From Scytalidium lignicola (lineage: Eukaryota > Ascomycota > Leotiomycetes): DNA of 64,000 bases. The DNA is taken from positions 108,199 through 172,198 of the forward strand of contig NCSJ02000056.1 in NCBI GenBank assembly GCA_002812745.2, given 5' to 3'. The notes beneath the pieces are model-generated. The model did not search any database. It saw only the letters and a list, made by a program, of their open reading frames with translations, and was not told where the DNA came from. Shown here one piece after another: positions 25,138-36,229 of this stretch. Position 1 is the stretch's first letter. The number at the start of each line of letters is the position of its first letter. A program made the translations under genes and the position numbers.

Positions 25138-25646
25138 TTTGGCTGACTTGAGAGAAAATGACTTGATACCAAGAAGATTTAGTCGTTAGATTTGTTGTAA
25201 AATGGAAGACAACCCACAAGCACAAGAGTGAAATGGACGGGTAGCAATTAGATCTTTATATGCAAGGAAATTGACTGAAAATACTTTACCTTTCTTGGCA
25301 TCGAGTAATAATGGTGTCTTAGCACCGCTGGTAGAAAACTGCATAAACTGAGCAGTTGCTCGAGAAGGATTTCGTAAAAGGGATCTTTGACAAGAAAGGC
25401 AGGTGAGATGTATGCAGCTTCGTCACCTTGCAAGTAAAGTACATGGCCAGGATCAAGTGAAGATAGGCCGAACGGGGGGTGGTTGCTCCACTTCAAGATA
25501 TGCGTGTCAGTCTGAATAGAGGGTTTTTGCACATTGAAACTTGTTCCCCAACTTTCCAAATTATAAACCACTCTTTTTTTCAATCAAACGCTCTACATCT
25601 TTCTTAAAACAATATACCCTGATATCCAATTTCCAATTCTTAACTC
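25138..25646. promoter_or_regulatory. Divergent promoter between the RiPP precursor and UstYa copy 3
   Basis: About 510 bp between the start of the precursor (-) and the likely start of UstYa copy 3 (+), the only bidirectional promoter in the RiPP region and so its likely control point. A 111-codon minus-strand frame (25248-25583) crosses it; it has no motif I recognise and I do not call it a gene, though it could be a small unannotated one. No transcription factor gene lies inside the candidate cluster. Confidence 0.5.
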
Positions 25647-26601
25647 ATGTATCCTTTTCTAAAATCGTCTCCATTTTCTTCTCTAAAGAAAAACTTCTTA
25701 CCACCCAGTGAGTGGTAATTCTGACAATGAGTCGACACCAGACTTTGTGCAAGCACAGAACAGGATTTTCTTGAAGCTTTGCAGACAAATCAAGCTTTTG
25801 GCTGTTTGTTCTACATTTCTCCTGGTCCTTCTGTTTATATCTGTTATCGGACATGTCTTTCATCCGACAGTATCTTCCGTGTCTGCTTCACAAAATCTCC
25901 ATCTTGACCATGTCCGTTTGGCACCCGAGTGTATGTATATCTGCAACATTACTACTGGTATATGGCTCTAATTGGGTGATGTTTTTAGTTCCTCTTGTGA
26001 CAAAAGTATTCGAAGGTGGCCCACCTATAAGAGAAATCACTGAGGAAATAGAACTACGCTGGCAAAATGATATGCCGAGTAAGTGTTACAATTCACATCA
26101 CATCTAGTCAGTGAAGTTTCTAGCTAATGATGAAGAAAGTGGGCCGAGGGTTTGTACGTGTCCCAACAGGCGGTGCTGGCTCAGCTGAGGATATTTTCAC
26201 CGTCGCCGTCTATCATCAGTTACACTGCTTGGTAAGGTTAGAACGGACAAGTTCAGAGAGACAAAAGTCAGCTAACAACAATATAACTATAGTATATGAT
26301 GCAGCAATCTTTTACTCGGGCCATAGAGAACGCGTCGCAAGTGCCTCAAGCCGAGGTAACTCACACGTACCATTGCGCAGAACTTCTGCGTCAAGCTCTC
26401 AAGTGCTCTGCGGATCCATCCCTAGATACGGTTATCGACATTCCAGATAGTCCTACAGGGCATGGAACTAGTGGGTGGGGTGGAATTCACGTTTGCAGAG
26501 ATTACGAAAGTCTATTTGCGTGGACAGAGGAGCATCGTACGAGTGACCGAATCGGTGCGGGCAGCATAGCTGGACCGCATGACGGCCACGCCGGTCACTA
26601 A
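25647..26601 (+). CDS. UstYa-like (DUF3328) oxidase, copy 3, start uncertain
   Basis: Exons 25742-25930, 25989-26078, 26140-26231, 26293-26601 close in phase. An ATG at 25647 joins them only through a 34-bp GT-AG gap (25708-25741), unusually short for an intron, giving 246 aa; a different 5' exon or a sequence error is possible. The membrane segment is LLAVCSTFLLVLLFISVI. The lumenal domain has GGPPIREITEEIELRW, GRGFVRV, the first motif HQLHC and the second motif HTYHCAELLRQ, then a VCRDYESLFAWTEEH tail shared with sisters. Same expected role as copy 1. It starts a run of three UstYa genes reading away from the precursor. Confidence 0.85.
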
Positions 26602-27321
26602 ATAAACTGGCTCGGAAATAGTTTCAATTGGTGTCCTAATTCAAGGAGTACATTTGCAGTAATAGCTAGCTGAAATCAAAGAGTGAGATTGTGGATTCTT
26701 CTAACAAATATCTCTTCCCGTAATGCAGATGAAACTTGGCAAGATTGACAAATAATCTTCGCTGGCTGGGAACACGTGTGTGAGGAATTCGTTTCATTTA
26801 ATATATATAGTATAGATCTCTTATGCCCGTAAAGTTATTATCATCATGTATCATGCATTAAGTCTCTAGCGCTGAACCTTCGCGCATAACAAGCATGCCA
26901 AGCATGCCAAGCCCTCCAGGGGCGACGACCGTTGTGGTAAATAGTCCCAATGTTACAGTACTCGGTCTCACATACCCTACTCGCCTGCATACTTCCTTAC
27001 CAAGGTATCCAGTGCTCTACAGCAGTACAGTAGCAGCAGTTGCATAACCTTAAACGAAGCGCCTGATTGGTCCACACTACTCTTCCTCCAGACCACCGGA
27101 TCGCTCACACAGTTCTGCAATCCATGCACTGACTGGAGCCCTGGCTCCGGCTCCGGCTCACATAGATTCTTCCCATCGATTACCAAGATGATGCATCCCC
27201 CGTTACTTGGCTCCAAGGCTTGTCTGTCTCTCGCCTTTACTCGGCACATCGAGACTGTTGGCCACCGAACTTTCATGTCCAAAGAAACTTTAAACTAAGA
27301 CCAGCGCAACCAGAGGAAGAC
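26602..27321. other. Intergenic, no gene seen
   Basis: 720 bp between UstYa copies 3 and 4. A short repeat of AGCATGCCA occurs at about 26890-26910. A 101-codon minus frame (26977-27282) lacks motifs and overlaps the probable copy 4 promoter. Confidence 0.5.
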
Positions 27322-28342
27322 ATGAAGAGTGAGAATAACCATGAATCGCTGGACTTCAGCCAAGATGATGGCCATCCCCTCATGGCAAGCGAAAACTGGG
27401 ACGATGAAGAATCGATTCAATTGCAGAAACGGCCAGTTCGAACGAAGAGGTCCCGGAAGGTTTGCTCTGCTATTTTGTCCATCAGATATGTCCTGGATAC
27501 CGTTCTCCTTATTTTAATATTGGTCTTTCTAGTGACAACAAGATCTCACAACCGCCCAGACCAGCTGGAAACTTCTGGAGATATTACAGGCTTTGCGCCG
27601 ATAGGTAAGTGGCCGATTCGGCTCTTAAAACTGGCAACACTGTCTTGATAAATCTACTGAACGAGATTCTATTGAATGCTGATTTTGAGCATGCACAGTT
27701 CGCCGTCAGATAAAAAGTTTTGCTCACGATTCGTCCTTTACCCCCGATGATCCCGCCGACTGGTTTACCAACCGTGTCAAGCAAAATTGGCTTAATCTTG
27801 TACCAAGTAGGTATTCATACCTATTCCAGACTTTTGTATTATACTAAGACTTGGTACGATAGAGGGCCTTGGATATGTCCGGATTGACAAGCCAGAGGAG
27901 TATGACAATCTCCCCGAGCCACTGCCAGAGTACGATTCCACCGTCTTCACGACTTCAGTGACACACCAGCTCCATTGCTTGGTAAGCTTAACTTTATCAT
28001 CTTTATGGGCATAATAATGACCGTCAGTCTCATAATATCTCTAATAACCGCTAATAATGTCATTAGTATAAACTTCAAGAAGTTTTCTCATCTTTCATGC
28101 TTAACAGGACTGAAACCCAAGAGTTTAAGGAGACAGTATGGCATAGCGGACACTGCTTTGAATACTTACGTCAAAGCATCTTGTGCTGTGGCGATACAGC
28201 GCTCGAGGGTAAACAGACATCATTTCCTGACAAGAATCTCCCAGGGAGCGATGGCTGGGATGCGAAACATATATGTCGAAATTATGATCAAATCCGTAAC
28301 CATCTGGAGAGAAACAGAGTAAATGACAAAGTGTGGATATGA
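27322..28342 (+). CDS. UstYa-like (DUF3328) oxidase, copy 4
   Basis: Four exons (27322-27604, 27699-27806, 27863-27981, 28067-28342) close in phase to 261 aa. Exon 1 is 283 nt, as in copy 2. A Lys/Arg-rich cytosolic segment (KRPVRTKRSRK) precedes the membrane helix (VLDTVLLILILVFLV), giving a type II membrane protein with a lumenal catalytic part. Motif 1 is HQLHC (H165-C169) and motif 2 HSGHCFEYLRQ (H196-C200). The GLGYVRI stretch and the ICRNYDQI tail are typical. Expected to act on the secreted core peptide in the ER/Golgi lumen. The upstream frame from 27220 is not needed: the ATG at 27322 gives a normal-length protein. Confidence 0.9.
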
Positions 28343-28801
28343 ATTTGACAAATGAAGTAAATCTACTAGCCCTTTAAGGGATATTTTAGAGGAGAGATTC
28401 CTCCTATAAACAATTTTAAAATAAACGTATGAAAATATACTGAACTATCAGTTATTATGGTCCAATATCCTGGTTGTGTATCAGNTTAGCTAGCTAAACA
28501 ACATCAGCGACAGTATTAATACCGTGGCCAGTTCTTATTGAGTTAAACATAGATGTGGAAACTCAATTCCCTCCCCGTGGCAGTTACCGGACGCCTGCCC
28601 AGGAAAGGAAGGTAAGCAAAGACATTGCGTCCCTTTATAATTGGACGCCATATTAGTGTATTGGAGCTCTCTGGCCTTTTAAGCGTACACATTCGCCATT
28701 GTTCCACAGATAATCTCCGTCTCAGCAAAAAGGCTCTAGTGTTATAGCAAGATCCGCAACCACTTTGCAGACTTCTGTTTCTCTTATCCAGGCAAATAAT
28801 T
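28343..28801. other. Intergenic with one N
   Basis: 459 bp between UstYa copies 4 and 5, with an unresolved base at 28485. No gene on the plus strand; the minus frame 28543-28836 overlaps the start of copy 5 and looks like a shadow. Confidence 0.5.
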
Positions 28802-29923
28802 ATGTCTACATACCAACCTCTCCCTACTGGGGACAATGAAAATTATACATCCAAATCTCTCCACCCCAATTCCGATTTACCATTTCAACCCATCTCGTCG
28901 CCAATCCCGCTAGTTAACAGACCTTGGTTTATTAGGCTCTGGGCTACACTAACATTAGTACTTACCCTATGCAATGTGTGGCAGTTCTTCAACGTTAGGC
29001 TTAAATCTGAAGCTGTAGTCGGCCTTGGTACCTTCGAAAAAGGGTTCGACAACGAGCTACGTTTGTGTCCTTTCTAATTGTATCGCATTTCTATTATTAA
29101 TATAACTATTATCACATGTAGATGCCGGACGAGCCATAATCAAGACGATAGAAGTCAAATTTTCAGGAGATCCAGAGTTTGCAGAGGATGGGACGCCAAG
29201 ACTACCAATAACCCCTCCTGGTGCTCTACGATTTGTGGGAACTCCGGGTCCAGAAGTTGATGAAGCATGGGAGGGGTTAGGGTTAGGAGGTATCATAGTT
29301 CCAATTCAACTTTCAAAATAAGGTGAACTAATACTTGCAAATAGCGCGATTCTTTCTCTTAAGTGAGGAAGAAGCAAAGGAGAACTTGGGCGAGGCCTAC
29401 AAACGTTTTTGGGACCCGAAATACAATGGCTACTTTGTGGAGTGAGGTCCACTTCGATTTACAATCGTTATGGAATAGTCGTTAATGTGCAAGATAGGCT
29501 GGACATGTTTCATACCTTACATTGTCTAGTAAACAATTACTCTGCCAAGTACAACTTTACAGATAGTTAACAATCACCTAGGATCACATTCGCCAAGCCT
29601 TTTATCCTGATGCTTACCCACAAACTCCACTTCACGGCGAAGTTCATCGAGGTAAGATAAGATTGCTCAGATAATCTTAAGTAGCCTGCTAACAACGATT
29701 ATTATAACCTGCAGACCATTGTATTGATCATATCCGGCAAATGGTCCAGTGTCATGGAGATCTAACACCGATCCCATCAATGTGGGTCGAAGGCATTCAG
29801 CAAAGTTATATTATGTCTGATAAAGTTCATGTTTGTCGTGACTTTGATTCAATACGAGAATGGGTTTGGGACAGGTTCAATGGGAGTTCGGCGGTAAATA
29901 AATTGTCAAATATAGAAACGTAG
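28802..29923 (+). CDS. UstYa-like (DUF3328) oxidase, copy 5
   Basis: Six exons (28802-29060, 29122-29289, 29345-29441, 29498-29528, 29582-29651, 29715-29923) close in phase to 277 aa. A short cytosolic tail is followed by the membrane helix WFIRLWATLTLVLTLCNVW. The lumenal domain has VKFSGDPEF, GTPGPEVDEAWEGLG, motif 1 FHTLHC (H180-C184) and motif 2 HRDHCIDHIRQ (H207-C211), then a VHVCRDFDSIREW tail. This is the most canonical UstYa of the five, and a good candidate for the principal cyclising partner. Last gene of the candidate cluster before a 1.6-kb gap and an LTR. Confidence 0.92.
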
Positions 29924-31505
29924 GCTAATTAGAGACGTCATGGGAAGTTCAGGAAACACTTTTTGCCACGAAAATATGTCAAAACTCCTGACAGTTCTAC
30001 TCCTGCGCTCATTAATTGCAATTTAAAAGACTAAAAAAGCTTTTATTGTCGTAGAAGGTAGTTTGGTTGATATTATATCTCGTTATTTGGTCGGATTTTG
30101 AGCTTAGGTCATGTAGCATAGACCTTTACAGCTCACAGCAAAGAAATAACTAAAAGCCAAAGGTCACTTTTATGCATACAAGCACTCAAAGCTTAGCCAA
30201 CTCATATTTTCCGATGTTTTGTCTCCATATACATGTCGTTTCCGAACTCATATTAACACACTAAAACAGCATATGACTGTATAATGACCTGAATTCGATC
30301 CGTACTAGCCATTATATGAGAAATTTAGTTCGATTACTTATATTAAAACATCACAACTGATGGCAGCAAGTCAATCATAATTATATGAATAAGACTTCTT
30401 AATCTACCAACATAACTCCATGATGTTTAGAATCTCTCAAACTACAGTGTGCGATATCTATGGCAGACACAAATTCCTGAAAATTCCCTTCTATTCCTCA
30501 AGCGCTAAGCATCCAGATATACAGAATATTTAAACTAGATAACATAAATCTTTATACCCATTAGATTCTCAAGCCACTACTCTCGTATGAATGTTTTCTG
30601 TAATTTAGGGAGATTTAGGGAGCCCCGGATTAGCTCCAGAGATGACAAAATAGAGATAATTTATTGCTGAGAGAAGTAAAACACTAGGAGACATCAAGAG
30701 TATTCCAAACGTATTAATCAAAGACATCTTACCGAGAGTGTATTTTCCATACCAGTTATTTGCTATTAAAATGCCTAGCAACTTGATTCCTGAGTTTTAA
30801 AAACTTAACAATGCTGAAGCTGTAAGCTCCCCACTCTCTTTCCAGTTATCCTATTGGGCAATTCTGAAAATAGGAATAATGACTCGGTTTCTACAACATG
30901 TGATACTCCCCAAATGAAGTCCATTGCTTGCATGCTGTGAGCTTCTAATCTAGTGCTGGGAGCGAAAGTAAAAGAGTAGAGACACACGATAAGATATCAA
31001 ATAATATAAGAAGATCTAACTCAGAAGTCATTAAGGGTTCATTTATATTAGAAGATTAGCCGCCTCCCAGTTAACTAGCACTTGGAACTTACGTACGTAG
31101 CCAGTAGATAACTAGGTCTTTATCATGGTTTTCCCCTAGTAGTTTTCCGATACGTTATAGATTTTAAGTCCAGATAATGAGTTTTGTTTTTCAATTTGCC
31201 CAATTAATAGTTTCCATATAACCCTTCAGCTCAGTCCCTGTATTCTGATCGCCCAAACCACTCTGAACTTCTATAATCTAGAACTTTTATGATACAAGGA
31301 GTCCGATTTATGTTGCTGTAGCAGCATAACATATTCCCTTGTATATCAAGACATATACTATAATATCAATGTTATATTTAATTTGTGTTAGAGATAAAAA
31401 ATTAGTTGAGAGGAAAATCAACGATTTAAGACCTCTTCATCCATAGTTTGAGTTTATTGTCGGGTTACAAATTGAAATTTCACCAGGACTAAATAAATTA
31501 TAACG
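29924..31505. other. Gene-free 1.6 kb right of the RiPP cluster
   Basis: AT-rich, no supported gene. The 60-codon minus frame at 30805-30987 has no motif. A plausible cluster boundary, since the next feature is a transposon footprint. Confidence 0.5.
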
Positions 31506-31764
31506 TGTTGCAATATTTGGAGTTTACGGATGCCACTTCACAGTGTTCTTACGGTTGCCTATGCTAGGGCTGACGGATAGGGTTTACGGTAGGCTACCAC
31601 TGTAGGCAACTATAGGCACCCGTAGGGTGCCTGTACGACCGTAACTGTTGACCATAACGGTTTTACGGCCGTAACTCTCTGTATATATAGAATCTGCTGT
31701 AGCTGTAGACTCCTTAAGCAACCAATACAATAGTGGTTCTGTATTCCTGCGTTTCCAGTCAACA
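31506..31764 (+). repeat. Solo copia LTR with target-site duplication
   Basis: 259 bp, TGTTG...CAACA, flanked on both sides by TAACG (31501-31505 and 31765-31769). Nearly the same sequence as the LTR at 8679-8937 but less AT-shifted. No internal sequence is present, so it is the product of LTR-LTR recombination. Confidence 0.92.
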
Positions 31765-32045
31765 TAACGCTCATGCTATTAATTAATAACGTGTTTAGAG
31801 TGGCTGACTCATGAAAATTTTAGTTACGGTAAGTGTGGGATCTTACCCGGGTGGGATGTGGGGACTGTGGAAATTATCATACTTCAAGAACTTCAAGAAG
31901 GGAGAGCACATACGGACGTACTGTTCGGCCGCTCTTTTTATTTCATCTAGATACATATATGTCTGCATTAAAATTTAGAATTACTCCTATATTTACTCCA
32001 CTCCATTTATACTGCAGGTGATCATCTTTTACTAAAATCGTTGTT

Positions 32046-33940
32046 ATGCAAAGTTCGGACTCGGAATTTCAGAATGTCTCTTCGCGACTTTCGCAGGCAC
32101 TCCTGCATCTGATGCAGGAGACTCATACCCAAGCTTCCAAGCAGTCAGCCCATCATCGACACTTACATTATAGCAAACCTGACTGGATACTCAACCTGGA
32201 TACTTGGGCCCAATTAGAGGCATTTAGGCAATTACTCTGCCAACGGCCACCGAATCCCCAGCTACCACCGGAGGTCCTCTGTGACATTGACACAGTTATA
32301 AAGTACCAAAACAGTCACAGTTTGCTGACTTCCTCATCATCAATCCTTCCCAGTATAATAATTAAAAGAAAGGAAGCAAAAACGGGTCAGCAATTGGCTG
32401 CAAATTCAATCAAGCTATCAGTCTGGCAGGGTGATATCACAACTTTAACAGACGTCACAGCAATTGTCAATGCCGCTAATTCCCAAATGCTTGGATGTTT
32501 CCAACCAGGCCACCGTTGCATAGACAATGTCATTCACTCAACCGCCGGCCCACGCCTACGTGATGCTTGCCATTCACTCATGCTTGCTCAGAAACATTTC
32601 GAGCCTGTAGGATCCGCTAGAGTAACGAAAGGGTTCGATTTACCTGCTTCGTGGATTTTACACACCGTTGGCCCTCAACTCAGCCCTAAAGACAGCCCTA
32701 AAATGATCCATAAAAATCAACTAGCACAATGCTACATATCATGTCTTGAGGCTGCACAATCTCTTCCTCCACTCCCTGATGGTCGGAAGGTCCTGGTATT
32801 TTGCTGTATCTCAACTGGCATATTCGCATTTCCATCTAACTTAGCTGCTAAAATTGCACTTGAGACTGTAACCCAGTGGTGTATTGACCATTCAGATACA
32901 ACTTTGACAGATATAATTTTCGACACGTTTCTCAAGAGAGATTGGCAGTGCTACAATAACAATATTTGTACACTAAAGGAAAGCCATAACTATCCTGACC
33001 ATGAAGTAACCTTTGAGTCGAGTCTACCACAAAAGCTACTAAATGCAATATCTACTCCAGCAGTGATGAAGGCAAGGGCCTGGATAGAAGAAGTAGACTA
33101 TCTAATCATTACGGCTGGCGCTGGGTTATCTGCAGCCATTGGTCTTGATTACACTTCCGAAGACCTCTTTGAAAAGCACTTCCCCGCCTTTCGCTATCTT
33201 GGGCTGAGTCGATTATATGATGTGTTCGGGTTTCAAGAATGGGACAACTTGAGGCAGAAATGGGGATACTACTTTCTGCATCTTGAGATGGTGCGGACCT
33301 GGCCGACATCAACACTCTACGCGACCCTCTGCGGACTCGCCAATCGATTTGAGTCAAAATACTTTGTCCGGACATCCAATGCGGACGGACAGTTTGTGAA
33401 CAATGGATTTGCCCCTGAAAGAATATCTACGCCACAGGGACAATATAAATTCTTGCAATGCTTTGCCAAATGCCGATCAGATGCAGTATTTCCGTCAGCC
33501 CCATTCATTGACGCGGCTCTACCGTTCATTGATCCTGACAGTCAAGTTCTCACGGATGAATCAAAAGTCCCACGATGCCAATACTGTGGAGGGGAGCTGA
33601 CGATCTGTGTTCGTGGCGGAGACTACTTCAACCCTTCACCCTTCCGAGATCAGGAGCGAAATGGAAGCAGTTTCTTGCAGAGGTTTCACAAAACCTCGAC
33701 GGTAAAAGTTCATCGGGCAATACGGCAGTGGTTCTCGAGTTAGGTGTTGGGCTAAACACTCCAGGTGTGCTAAGATGGCCGAATGAGAAACTGGTGGAAG
33801 AGTCCTCAAGTAGTAGTTTCCGGTTAATTCGAGCTGGCATTGGGGCTTCTGGATGCGCTCCTTGGGACCTAGAGGAAGAGAATTTGGCGATTGGCATTTC
33901 TGGTGATTTGAATATTGTCATCAATGCATTAACTACTTGA
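32046..33940 (+). pseudogene. Macrodomain-class M sirtuin (SirTM) fusion, single frameshift near 33655
   Basis: An intronless frame runs 32046-33743 (565 codons); the true C-terminus continues in another frame to 33940. After an N-terminal region of about 120 residues there is a macrodomain: QGDITTLTDVTAIVNAANS (G129, D130, N142-N145) and ISTGIFAFP. A SirTM-type sirtuin domain follows: TAGAGLSAAIGLDY (from T356), NADGQF, and Zn-binding Cys in LQCFAKC and CQYC. At PQGQY the His usual in sirtuins is replaced, as reported for SirTM. Family knowledge: SirTM proteins ADP-ribosylate proteins and linked macrodomains reverse this, in bacteria connected with lipoylation and oxidative stress. A one-base shift near 33653-33662 separates the last ~95 residues (LELGVGLNTPGVLRWP). 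It is either a recent pseudogene or a sequence error. Confidence 0.85.
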
Positions 33941-34195
33941 ATTATCTGACTGACCGGAAATCCGAGTATTATTTTTTTACTGGCAACCATCTCTCTTCTT
34001 AGGTACAATTTCGCGTATCAAAAAAGGGTTGGAGAATTCCCTCGAGGTTCGAAATTTAGTGGCAAAGCTCGACTGCAAGTTCATCTCGGAGGTAAATTGC
34101 TTATTTGACAATTTTGTTGATGCGGGCCAGATAAGCTGGAGTTAAAAGCATAATACAATTCAATAGATGGTTCAGAGAGGATATTTGTTATTATA
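33941..34195. other. Spacer between the SirTM gene and the Tc1 element
   Basis: 255 bp, no gene; it carries the 3' region of the SirTM gene and ends at the TA target dinucleotide of the transposon. Confidence 0.5.
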
Positions 34196-34243
34196 CAGTC
34201 CCTACCCTTACAAAGTGCAAAAGTGGCAAAATGTATGCCTGGC
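34196..34243 (+). repeat. Left terminal inverted repeat of the Tc1/mariner element
   Basis: 48 bp, perfect inverse of 36182-36229, preceded by TA. Confidence 0.95.
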
Positions 34244-34400
34244 TGATGTTACCCTACGCCCTGGACACCGCCTTCCTAATACAGTAGCATTACCTGCATA
34301 GTCCTAAGTACTGAATTTGTATGGGAATTAAGGCTATAGGACAATTGTAGCAATGTTAAATCTAATACTTTGTTAGCCCTCCTTTTGCATCAATCACAGC

Positions 34401-36065
34401 CTAACATCTCCTCCACCAGCTGTCATATAAACTTTGAATATATGAATCTGGAATTGCATCCCAAGCCTCCTCAATTATCCTTTTTAATTCAGCATGAGAT
34501 ATATTCCTTGGATTGTAATAAGCCTCTATATAGTGTTTCTGAATCCAATCCTTCATCCATGACCATATATTTTCGATTAAATTCAAGTCTGGAGAGTAAG
34601 GTAGCCAACGAATATATAAAATCCCCCTTCTATTAAGGTTGAAGAAGGTTAACCGTGATCTGTAAGAAGGAGTGTTATCTTGCATAAATATGAAGTCAAG
34701 GTGTTCTACCTTGAATTCTTCTACTTTTGAAAGAATATAACTGTTATATTTCTCTGAATTGATATTCCCCCAATCTTTTTCCCAAAAGATTAAAGGACCC
34801 TTTTTCCCATTATATATCATACCCCAAACCCACTAACATGTTCCTTTCTTTCTTCTTTACTCTATAATATCGATAAGATAATCTTCAGAGCTATCATCTT
34901 TCACAGTTACAAATTGGATAGTATGCTAACCTCCATATGTCCAAACCTCATCAGAAAAGCCTTGTTGAAAAACTCTGATTAAATCCTAATGAATTGCTAT
35001 TTCAACAAATTGAAGCCTTTTAGCCATAACTCTAGGATTATCTAAATAACCTTTCCATTTGGCTATTTTTCTTTTATATCCAGTAATTTTCATTACTGTT
35101 TTGAATGCTTTTTTCCCTATAGATTTAAGCTCAGAATGTAAATCAGGAATATCTTTTTGAATTTGGTCAGAATATTGATCAAATCAATATCAACGATAAG
35201 AAGGTGAATCTTCAAGCCATTTCACAATTCTAGCTTGTTAAGATGTGATAATTGTTGACTTTCTAGCCTTCTTGACATGTTAAGGAGTAACAAGGTGTTT
35301 AGATGCCCAATAAATTTGATGATATGAAACACTTAATACCTCATTTATTTCCTTATATTTATGACTAAATAAAAATGCTGTTTTAATCTGAAGTCGAAGA
35401 TCTTGAGTAATGTATGTTGAAATAGATTTTTCAAAGGAATTCATGATGTTATTAGTGGATTCTTGAGATTCCTGAGAATCTAGAATCTCAAGGCTAAGCC
35501 ATCGTAGAGTTTGAGGTGTTGGATTGTGAGTTGTTGTAGTAGCTTGAGAGAATGATATCTCTACAACTAATGAAGTTGGAGGAGAAAGAGTTGAAGGAAT
35601 TGAAGTTGTCCAGAATGGTGATTGAAGAGCTGGAATTGGAAGTGGTAATGGTGTAGGATCCCAACTGAAAGCTGGTGAAGCTGTTGAAGAAGGTGGAAGT
35701 GGTGGAGGTGATGGCCCTGGAATTAAAAGTGATTCTGGAATTGGCTGAACTGGTGAAGGAGTTGGTGGAAGTGATGGAATTGATATTACTGTTAATGGAG
35801 GAGTCCTTGGAGAGTTTAGAATATGTGATATTGGTATAGCCATAGTGGTAGAATTGGAGCTTGGAATGGAGCTTGAAATGGAGCTTGAAATGGAACTTGA
35901 AATGGAGCTTGAAATGGAGCTTGAAATGGAGCTTGAAATGGAGCTTGGAATGGAGCTTGAATTGGAGCTTGAATTGGAGCTTGAATTGGAGCTTGAAATG
36001 GAGCTTGAATTACTACAGCTACTACTACTACTACAGCGACAGCTAATATTTGGATGGGAACTCAT
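34401..36065 (-). pseudogene. Tc1/mariner DDE transposase with a Ser-rich N-terminus, inactivated by C-to-T stops
   Basis: The first open block (36065-35280) begins with a long Ser-rich tract, then a Pro-rich stretch and a helix-turn-helix-like segment (LRLQIKTAFLFSHKYKEIN). The last open block (34820-34401) has the DDE core: IFMQDNTPSYRSR (second Asp) and LPYSPDLNLIENIWSWMKD. Between them the same protein can be read through about ten stops (TAA, TAG, TGA) at sites where Gln, Arg or Trp codons would differ by one C-to-T or G-to-A change. This is a RIP-type death, not deletion. Confidence 0.88.
35850..36015. repeat. 12-bp imperfect tandem repeat inside the transposase N-terminus
   Basis: About 13 copies of GGAGCTTGAAAT / GGAGCTTGAATT. 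On the minus strand it codes (Ser-Ser-Ile/Asn-Ser)n; the plus-strand Glu-Leu-Glu-Met frame is a shadow. Confidence 0.9.
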
Positions 36066-36181
36066 TCTAGAGGGTTCGAGATATGAAGCTCAACTGCCAT
36101 TGTCAACATCGAATTGTATAGAAATTCTGCCGGTAGGCGATGACGCTGATTGGTTGTGGGCTGCCGGCGCTCTGACCCTAC

Positions 36182-36229
36182 GCCAGGCATACATTTTGCC
36201 ACTTTTGCACTTTGTAAGGGTAGGGACTG
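36182..36229 (-). repeat. Right terminal inverted repeat of the Tc1/mariner element
   Basis: 48 bp, perfect inverse of 34196-34243, followed by TA. Confidence 0.95.

Larger units (their letters stand above)
34196..36229 (-). mobile_element. Tc1/mariner-type DNA transposon with perfect 48-bp TIRs
   Basis: Perfect terminal inverted repeats at 34196-34243 and 36182-36229 (CAGTCCCTACCCTTACAAAG...). The element is flanked by TA on both sides (34194-34195 and 36230-36231), as expected for Tc1/mariner insertion. It is 2034 bp long and carries one transposase gene on the minus strand. The intact TIRs mean it could still be moved in trans by a related transposase. Confidence 0.95.

Noticed and set aside
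25248..25583. 111-codon minus frame in the divergent promoter
   Set aside because: No recognised motif, and it fills the region needed as promoter; left as a possibility only.
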